A DNA stretch of 10,121 nt, from the NCBI GenBank assembly GCA_027604665.1, contig JADGIZ010000682.1, positions 1 through 10,121 of the forward strand, written 5' to 3'. A model generated the notes under the pieces. The model made no database searches. It saw nothing but the letters and a program-made list of their open reading frames with translations, and was not told where the DNA came from. Shown one piece after another: positions 1 to 6,745 of the stretch. How positions within the stretch are numbered: position 1 is the stretch's first letter; every line of letters begins with the position of its first letter. The DNA is from Polyrhizophydium stewartii (lineage: Eukaryota; Chytridiomycota; Chytridiomycetes; Rhizophydiales). Made by a program: the position numbers and the translations under genes.

Positions 1-2
1 AC

Positions 3-3000
3 GACGGCGACGCCGCCGCGGCCGACGTCGACGAGCCGCCCGACGGCGCCCCGTTACCGGCCCGCGCGGGCGGCTCGCGGGCCGCGGCTCGCGCCGAGCG
101 GCCGGCGCCCACGCCGCGCGGCACGCCGCCCCGGGCCGACTCGCAGGCCACGCAGCCCGCTGAAACCGACGATGCCGCTGTGGCAGGCGCGGGCCGAGGC
201 AGCGACGAGCCCGCCGGCGCCGCCTACGACGTCGCCGAGTCGCTGTACGTGCCCGTCGACCCCGCCAGCGCGGCACGCACGGCGTCTGCGTACGCCTCGG
301 ACGTGGGCGACACCCTCACCGACACCACGACCGACACCGACGACGCCGGCTCGCACCACCGCGCCGACGCGGCGGCCGCCGGCCCGGGCGACGACGCCGC
401 CGCCGCCAACGCCGCAGCAGCCGGGGGCCGCCGCCGCCGCCGCTCCAGCGCCGGACAAGGCCGCCGCGGCCGCAAGAAGCGCAAGAAGCCCAAGTTCCGC
501 CTCGGCACATCCAACCCGCTGTCGCAGTTCCTGTTCCTCTGGGTCTTTGGCCTCGTGCGGATCTGCCGCCAGGTCGCCGACATCCGCAACATCAACTTCA
601 GCCTGCGCGAGTCCGAGACCGCCAAGGCCACGGGCGACCGCCTGGAGGCCAAGTGGCGGGACGAGTTTGAGCGCCATGGCCAGTTGAGTGTCCGATCCGC
701 TTCCCCCCCTCTCATGGCTCTCCCTCGTCGTGCCCGCCAGCAGCAGCAGCAGCAGTAGCCCGCCGGCGACCGATGCGGCGGCCGATGCGGAGGCCGCCGC
801 CGCCTCCTCCACCGCCGCCGCTGCTGCGACAGTGCTCCGCCCCTGCGGTGCCGCCGCCGCCTGCCCTGGGCGGACGCTGCGCTCAATGAGCGGCCGCCGC
901 ACCCCCACCCGCCCCGTCCGGCCTTGGTGGCCACGTGCCGGTCTGCCCTCGCGCTGACGGCCCGCTTCCGCCCGCCCTGGCGCCCGGGCTGCCGCTGCGC
1001 CGGTGACGACACACACACACACGCACGCATACACACCACCACCACCACCACCTCTACCGCCACCAGGGAGGCGTCGCTGCTACGTGCCCTCTACCGCGCC
1101 TTTGGCCGCATCTACATCCCGCTGGCGCTCTGGCGGCTCTTCTGGGCCGGCTTCACCTGGTTCGCGTCCTTCTGGCTGCTGCAGTGGCTCATCGAGTACC
1201 AGGAGGCCATTGTCGACGGCAGCCCCTGGAGCCGCACCGCCGGCCACATGTACGCCCTCGGCCTGCTCATCTGCTCCGTCCTCGCGTCGCTGTGCTTCCA
1301 CCAGCTCACGTTGCAGAACACTCGCATCGGCATCCAGGTGCGCTCGCCCCTGTCCGCCGTTCCCCCACACGTCCCACATCGCACAACGGCTGCCGCGGCT
1401 GTGATGTGTTTGTCGCCAAGCAGCACCTGGCCGTGCCACCTGCCGCTGCCCCGAGCTCTCGCTCCCGCTCCCGCATGGCCGCTCCCGCGCCACCTGGACC
1501 CGTCGCACCCCCTGGCCTGCACCCGCTGACACGACTGCCGCTGCCGCCGCTGCCGCTGCCTGGTGCACTCCCCACTCGGTGCCTCATTCCAACACCGAAC
1601 ATATCCCTCGCGACGCAGTGCCGCGCCGCCCTCATGGTGCTCATCTACCGCAAATCGCTTCGCCTCAGCTTCGTCCGCGGCGGCGTCGGCGACATCGTCA
1701 ACCTGATCTCCAACGAGTGCAATCGCATCGCCGAGGCCTGTGTCAACTGGCACTACTTTTGGTCGGCCGGCCTCGAGTGTGCTGGTGAGCTGTCATCCTC
1801 CTCCGCCGCTGCCGCCGCTGGGCGAGTCACGCTGCGTTCAACCTTGCTCACGCGCTCCCTTGCCTTTGCAGTCCTTCTGTGCCTCGCATTCATCGAGGTT
1901 GGCATCGCCGCCCTGCCGACCCTCATCTTCATCCTCGTCATCCTCCTGCCGATCCAGTATGCCCTCGCCCGTTACTCGTCGCGCATGTCGTACCGCACAA
2001 CGGTCCTGGTCACCAAGCGCGTGCATCTCATGTCCGAGATTCTCACCGCCATCAAGCTCATCAAGTTTTACGCTTGGGAAAAGTACTACCACCAAAAGGT
2101 CACGGAAATGCGCGCCAACGAGATCTCGGAGATGCGCAAGGCGCTCTTCACCAAGGTCTCGAGCTTCACGGTCGTGTTCATTGCGCCCGTGATGGCGACG
2201 GCCATCAGCATGGCCACGCTCTACGCCATCTCGGGAGAGGCCAAGCCGCATGTGGTGTTTACGCTGCTGTCGCTGTTCAACACGCTGCGCTACCCGCTGG
2301 TCCTGCTGCCCAACGCGGAGCGCAGCATCGCGGCGTCCATGATCTCGTTCAAGAAGCTGCAAGAGTTTTTCATGCTGCCCGAGGTGGATGTGTCTGGCGA
2401 CACCAACAAGAGCGCCGACCCGTCGCTGCTGCTCCAGATTGTGAGTCTGCTTGTGCCGCGAGGGCTGCATGTGCGTTTAGCGCGACGGGCCGGTTGCTGA
2501 CGCGAACGGCGATCCAGGACAATGGCAGCTTTGAGTGGGACGGCGACCTCGACCACCCGCACATCACCAACCTGTCGCTCGAGCTCAAGCGCGGCACGGT
2601 CATTGGCGTCGTGGGCGACGTTGGGTCGGGCCGTTCGCTGCTGGCCGCGCTCATGGGCCAGATCAAGCGCACGAACGGCACGCTCTCTGGATTCGGATCG
2701 ACGTTTGGCTTTGTGCCGCAGGAGCCGTGGCTCATCAACGCGACGCTGCGCGACAACATCCTCTTTGGCCTCGAGATGGACGAGCGCGCGTACGCCGACT
2801 CCATCCGCTTCTCTGGCCTGACGGACGACTTTCTGCTCATGTCCAACGGCGACGAGACGTTCATCAGCGAGCTCAATCTGTCGCCGAGCCAGAAGCAGCG
2901 CGTCTCGCTGGCGCGGTGCATCTACCACAACCCGGACATTGTGCTGATGGAGGACTGTTTGAGCGACTTTGACCAGAACCACGCCAAGCGCCTGTTCAAG

Positions 3001-5841
3001 GAGTGCATCCGCAACCAGATCTCCAAGACCCGCTGCGTTGTGATGCTCACGCAGCAGAAGCACTTTTTGCCCGAGTGCGACCAGATCCTGGTGCTCAAGG
3101 GCGGCAAGCTCGTTGAGCGCGGCACGTACGCGGAGCTCAAGTCCAAGAACATCAACTTCTCGGCCTGGGTCAGCGACTTTGTGCACATGGAGGACGACCC
3201 GACTGGCCTGCTCGACAAGATGACCGAGATCCGCCTCGACCCGCAGACGTCGGCGCACCCCGCCGCGAAGCAGATCAGCCCGCTGCGGCCGCCCAACCCC
3301 AAGTCGGGCCCGCTGGCGCACCTGATGGTGCGCAAGAAGCCCAAGGCGCGCAGCAGCCCGCTTGCGATTGCGCAGCCCATCACGGCGTCGGACACGGTCA
3401 CGCAGAACACGCTGCGCCAGATCATTGAGCGCAACGCGGGCACGATCCAGAACGCGCAGCTCAACGAGCAGACCATCTCCAAGCTCATTGAGCGCAACCA
3501 GCTCTCGGTGCTGACGGGCAACACGTCGCGGCCGCCGGCCAACTTCTCGAACCAGGACATGGTGGCGCGCACGATCGAGGCCAACACGCTCACGGTGCAC
3601 TCGATGCACGACTTTGACGTGGCGACGCTCGAGCCGGGCATCATCAGCGAGTCGGCGCAGGGCCGCACGTGGTGGCTGCCGTACAAGCAGTTCCTGACGG
3701 AGCAGACGGGCGCTGCGCTGGGCGTCATGCTCATGCTCATGTTCTTCCTGGCGCACTTTATCCGCTTCTTTAGTGACATTTGGCTCGCGCTCTTTGTGGA
3801 CCACGCGTTCCCGGCTGTCAGCGGGGAGACGCAGATTGGCATCTACGGCGGCCTGTGTGTTTTGATTGCGATTGCGGTTCTCGCGCGCGGCTTTGCGTTC
3901 TCGTCGATTATTCTTCGCAAGAGCGTCTCGCTGCACACACGCCTCATTGACGCTGTGCTGCGCGCGCCGATGGCGTTTTACGATGTGACGCCGCTGGGCC
4001 ACATTCTGTCGTACTTTGCACGCCACCTGTTCCTCATTGACGAGTTTCTGCCCGAGACGGCGCTGCAGTGTCTTTCGTTTGCGCCGCTGGTGATTGGCAC
4101 CGTGATTCTGGTTGCGGCGCTTGTGCCGTGGTTCTGGGCGACGCTGCCCGTGTACGTGCTGCTTGGCTGGTTCATTGTGCGCCGGTGCCTGTCGGTGCAG
4201 CGCAAGTTCCAGCAGCTCGAGGCGAGCAACAAGTCGCCCATGTTTGCGCACCTGTCGACGACGCTCGAGGGCCTGTTTTCGATCCGGCTGTACAATGTGC
4301 AGGAGCGCTTTGACGTCTTTAACCGCACGCTGATTGACGCGGACCACAAGGCGCTGTACTCGCTGCTGCTTGTCAAGACGCTCATGGGCCTGTGTCTGGA
4401 CCTGGTTGCGTCGCTGTTTGTCTATCTCGCGGCGCTGTTTGTGGTTGTGTTCCCGACGTCGCCGTCGCACACGGGTCTGGCGATTTCGAATGCGCTGCAG
4501 CTGCTGCTATTCCTGCCGTGGTTTGTCAAGATGAGCCTGGAGCTGCACATGTCTGTTGGCAGCGTGTCGTCGGTGATTTACTTTGGCGAGAACGTGCCGC
4601 GCGAGGAGCGGTCAAAGCAGCCGCGCGAGAAGCCGGACCCCAAGTGGCCCGAGCGGGGCGAGATTGAGTTCAAGAACATCACGCTGCGGTACCACCGGTA
4701 TGGCGTTGCGGTGCTCAAGTCGGTGTCGTTCCACATCCAGCCCAAGGAGAAGATTGCGATTGTGGGGCGGTCGGGGTCTGGCAAGACGACGCTGCTCATG
4801 TCGCTGCTGCGCATTGCCGAGCCGGCCGAGGGCCAGATGCTGATTGACGGCCTGGACACGTCGACGCTGAGTCTTGCTGCGCTGCGCGGCCGCATTGCGG
4901 TGATTCCGCAGGAGCCCGTGATGCTCACGGGCACGATCCGGTCGAACCTGGATCCGTTTGGCACGAGCACGGACGACGAGATCTGGAAGGCGCTCAAGGC
5001 GGTGCATCTGGGCGACAAGATCAGCGAGATGCCTGCGAAGCTGGACACGCCGATTATCGAGAACGGCAAGACGTTTAATTTGTCGGAGCGGCAGCTGTTT
5101 TGCATTGCGCGGGCGATTATCATCAAGACGACGATTGTGGTCTTTGACGAGCCGACGACGTCTGTGGACAAGGAGACGGAGATGCTTTTGCAGGCGGTGA
5201 TTCGCGAGAACTTTGAGGACTGCACGGTGATTGTGCTCGCGAGCCGGTTCCGGATCATTGTGCAAATGGACCGGGTCATGGTCATGAGCCACGGGCGGAT
5301 TGTCGAGTTTGACACGCCGCTGGCGCTGATGGACAATCCCAAGAGCAAGTTTTCGCTGATGCTGTCGCAGACGGGCGATGTGGATCCAGCGAAGCTGCGG
5401 CAGCTCGCGCAGGCCAAGGCCGATGCCAAGGCGGCCAAGGCGGCTGTCGCAAGAGCGCGCGCGTCGGGTCCTGCGGGGGCTGCTGCGTCGCATGCGCACT
5501 CGCACTCGCTGTCGTCGTCGGCGTCGGACGAGATGTTGGACGCGACGCTGCTCAGGCACAAGCAGCGGCGCGCGCCGTCGAGCAACTGGGAGACCATGTC
5601 GATTGCGTACTCGACGGCGTCGCGGCCGCAGAGCAGCGCGTCGGTGGCAGGGGGCTCGGCGTCGGCGGCCGGCGCGACGGGTGCTGGTGCGGCGGGTGGT
5701 GCGTCGACGGGGGCCGAGCGGGGATCTGGGTCGCCGCCGATGCAGCCGAGCCCGGCGCCGATGCCGCGTGCGCTCGAGGAGCTTTTTGGGCCTGCGATCA
5801 AGGAGCAGCAGCAGCAGCAGCAGCAACAACAACAACAACAA

Positions 5842-5873
<32 letters not shown>

Positions 5874-6083
5874 GATGATGATGGCGCGGCGATCGCTCTC
5901 GAGCGGGTCGAGCTCGGACTCGGCCGATGCGTTGGCGAACGCGAGCTCGAGCACGGGCAGCCGCGCGCCGCTGCGGCCTGGACCTGCTGCCGCATCGGCT
6001 GCATCGGCTGCGATGTCGACGCTGCCTGTTGTCTTTTCGATTGGCAGCACGGCGCAAAGGACGGTTGCCGGCGAGCAGCGGCG

Positions 6084-6114
<31 letters not shown>

Positions 6115-6210
6115 CAGGCTGCCGACCAGGCGTCGGACGCTGTGCACCCCGCGGCCGCGATAGCAGATGTTGCTGGCGGCGCGGATAGACGCACAGATCC
6201 GAATGCGTGA
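3..6210 (+). CDS. ABCC/MRP-type ABC transporter with degenerate ATP sites (5' partial)
   Basis: Exons are 3-682, 1067-1337, 1619-1784, 1872-2440 and 2518-6210 (intron phases 2, 0, 1, 0), giving 1,792 visible codons. Frame is open to the left edge with no in-frame ATG, so the start is upstream. Residue numbers count from the codon at 3. Order: low-complexity N-terminus with a basic cluster (about 142-165); NPLSQFLF entry motif of ABCC proteins (171-178); TMD1 (about 245-540); NBD1 (563-775); linker (about 776-955); TMD2 (about 960-1270); NBD2 (about 1285-1515); tail rich in Ala, Ser and Gln. No TMD0 is visible. ABCC proteins usually export conjugates or ions at plasma or vacuolar membranes. 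Here NBD1 has Arg601 for the Walker A Lys, LSPSQ (683-687), Glu707 for the Walker B Asp and Gln741 at the H-switch. NBD2 has intact GRSGSGKT (1312-1319), Asp1439 and Glu1440, but Ser1471 at the H-switch and FNLSE (1415-1419). Both Q-loops are present. Family is secure; substrate and transport activity are not. Confidence 0.92.
683..1066 (+). other. intron 1 of the ABCC gene (384 nt)
   Basis: Donor GTTGAG follows codon bases CA, and the acceptor is CCACCAG. Splicing restores Gln227 and joins EFERHGQ to EASLLRALYRAF, which runs directly into the first transmembrane helix. A CTGAC branch-point candidate lies at 954-958 and no AG occurs between it and the acceptor. The stretch between them holds CA and CAC repeats. 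The donor is the weakest of the eight, but the reading frame and the family alignment both require a junction here. Confidence 0.8.
1006..1052 (+). repeat. CA dinucleotide and CAC trinucleotide tract near a splice acceptor
   Basis: An almost pure run of AC dinucleotides (about 1008-1023) passes through ACGCACGCAT into repeated ACC units (about 1034-1052). It lies within the AG-free stretch between the predicted branch point and the acceptor of intron 1. Confidence 0.9.
1338..1618 (+). other. intron 2 of the ABCC gene (281 nt)
   Basis: Donor GTGCGC after GIQ, acceptor CGACGCAG before CRAALMVLIYRKSLRLS, phase 0. The spliced product matches the ABCC pattern in which this loop reads like RSALM..IYRKSLRLS. 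CTGAC lies at 1526-1530, and the acceptor AG at 1617-1618 is the first AG after it. Confidence 0.85.
1785..1871 (+). other. intron 3 of the ABCC gene (87 nt, multiple of three, no stop)
   Basis: Donor GTGAGC after the first base of a Val codon, acceptor TTTGCAG, phase 1. A CTCAC branch-like pentamer lies at 1847-1851. The intron has no in-frame stop, so retention would add 29 Ser/Ala-rich residues inside TMD1. Removal gives a continuous hydrophobic segment (ECA-V-LLCLAF), which favours splicing. Confidence 0.85.
2441..2517 (+). other. intron 4 of the ABCC gene (77 nt)
   Basis: Perfect GTGAGT donor, CTGAC branch point at 2497-2501 and CCAG acceptor, phase 0. Splicing joins LLLQI to DNGSFEWDGD, the A-loop strand at the start of NBD1, and removes an in-frame stop. 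Confidence 0.95.
3412..3597 (+). repeat. three-copy IE-x-N motif in the ABCC linker (protein repeat)
   Basis: Three 12-residue copies lie between NBD1 and TMD2: LRQIIERNAGTI (3412-3447), ISKLIERNQLSV (3475-3510) and VARTIEANTLTV (3562-3597). Shared pattern: hydrophobic, x, Q/K/R, x, I, E, x, N, x, G/L, S/T, I/V. Start-to-start spacings are 21 and 29 residues. I do not recognise this as a named domain. Confidence 0.7.
5806..5871 (+). repeat. 22-codon polyglutamine tract followed by four Met codons
   Basis: Twenty-two in-frame Gln codons in mixed CAG and CAA, including six consecutive CAA, are followed directly by four ATG codons (5872-5883). It lies in the cytosolic C-terminal tail of the ABCC protein. 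Confidence 0.97.
6085..6117 (+). repeat. second polyglutamine tract (11 codons)
   Basis: Eleven Gln codons, CAG except for one CAA, lie about 30 codons before the stop of the ABCC gene and follow two Arg codons. Confidence 0.97.
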
Positions 6211-6313
6211 TATGACCCCCCTCTGGCCTACCCACCTCCTCGCGCACACACACCACACCACACCACACTCTTCTGTCCTGTTTGTCTGCTGCGGTCCAGC
6301 CACCCCGTTGCGG

Positions 6314-6319
6314 AATAAA
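6314..6319 (+). terminator. polyadenylation signal AATAAA for the ABCC gene
   Basis: A canonical AATAAA hexamer lies 104 bases after the stop codon and is followed by a GT/T-rich stretch (TGTTTG, then TTTCCTGTTGTCTG) suited to a downstream element. Confidence 0.75.
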
Positions 6320-6652
6320 GCGTGTTTGAAAGCCATGTAGTTTCCTGTTGTCTGCTGAGGGATGGCGATGGCGTGGTGCAGAAACGGCAAGAACTGGGGG
6401 GGGAAGAGCCGATGTATTTGAAAAGAGCATAAAAAAGGGATTTTGTTTGGTTGCTCGTGCTTCACAAACACTCTCGTCGGCCATTGACTTGCTGTATCTG
6501 TGCGCGCGCCGAGCACGCGCATACAAGTGGAAACCAATCGAACCTGAAAAGGACTGGGAGGAAAAAAGCAAGAAAGTGGGGGCGGGGGGCGTGGTGGAAG
6601 TGTCGCGAGTTGCAGGCTTGAGCGAGAGACAAACGAGAGAGTCAGAAGTAAA

Positions 6653-6677
6653 GGTGGTGGTGGTGGTGGTGGTGGTG
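6653..6677 (+). repeat. GGT trinucleotide microsatellite, about eight units
   Basis: About eight uninterrupted GGT units on the + strand. They would read as ACC repeats in the 3' UTR of VTC4, about 70-95 bases past its stop. Confidence 0.95.
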
Positions 6678-6745
6678 ATTGGGGCAAGGAGAGAAAGCAA
6701 GAGTCGAGCCGAGCCGGGAGGAACAAGGCGAACGCGGCTGCTTCA

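Larger units (their letters stand above)
6211..6745. other. convergent intergenic region: 3' UTRs of the ABCC gene and VTC4
   Basis: The two stop codons face each other across 535 bases. The left part has a CA-rich run (about 6243-6268) and the ABCC polyadenylation signal. The right part is purine-rich on the + strand, pyrimidine-rich on the VTC4 strand. I found no minus-strand AATAAA or ATTAAA for VTC4; a variant AATACA reads on the minus strand at 6413-6418, with low confidence. No further gene is supported. Confidence 0.75.

Noticed and set aside
172..182. ATG at 172 and GTG at 180 as possible starts of the ABCC protein
   Set aside because: The ATG at 172 is in the wrong frame. GTG at 180 is an unlikely eukaryotic start, and the frame stays open upstream to the window edge.
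2290..4470. 726-codon open frame on the minus strand opposite NBD1 and TMD2
   Set aside because: It is antisense to conserved ABCC exon sequence, has Arg/Ala/His-rich composition without any family motif, and is expected from the codon bias of the + strand gene.
3..6210. The ABCC gene as a pseudogene because catalytic residues are missing
   Set aside because: There are no frameshifts or internal stops, the splice sites are intact and the fold motifs are well conserved, which fits a functional but divergent protein better.
4578..6726. Two long overlapping minus-strand open frames (538 and 704 codons) opposite NBD2 and the tail
   Set aside because: They are antisense shadows; their poly-Cys and poly-Leu runs are just the complement of the CAG/CAA tracts.
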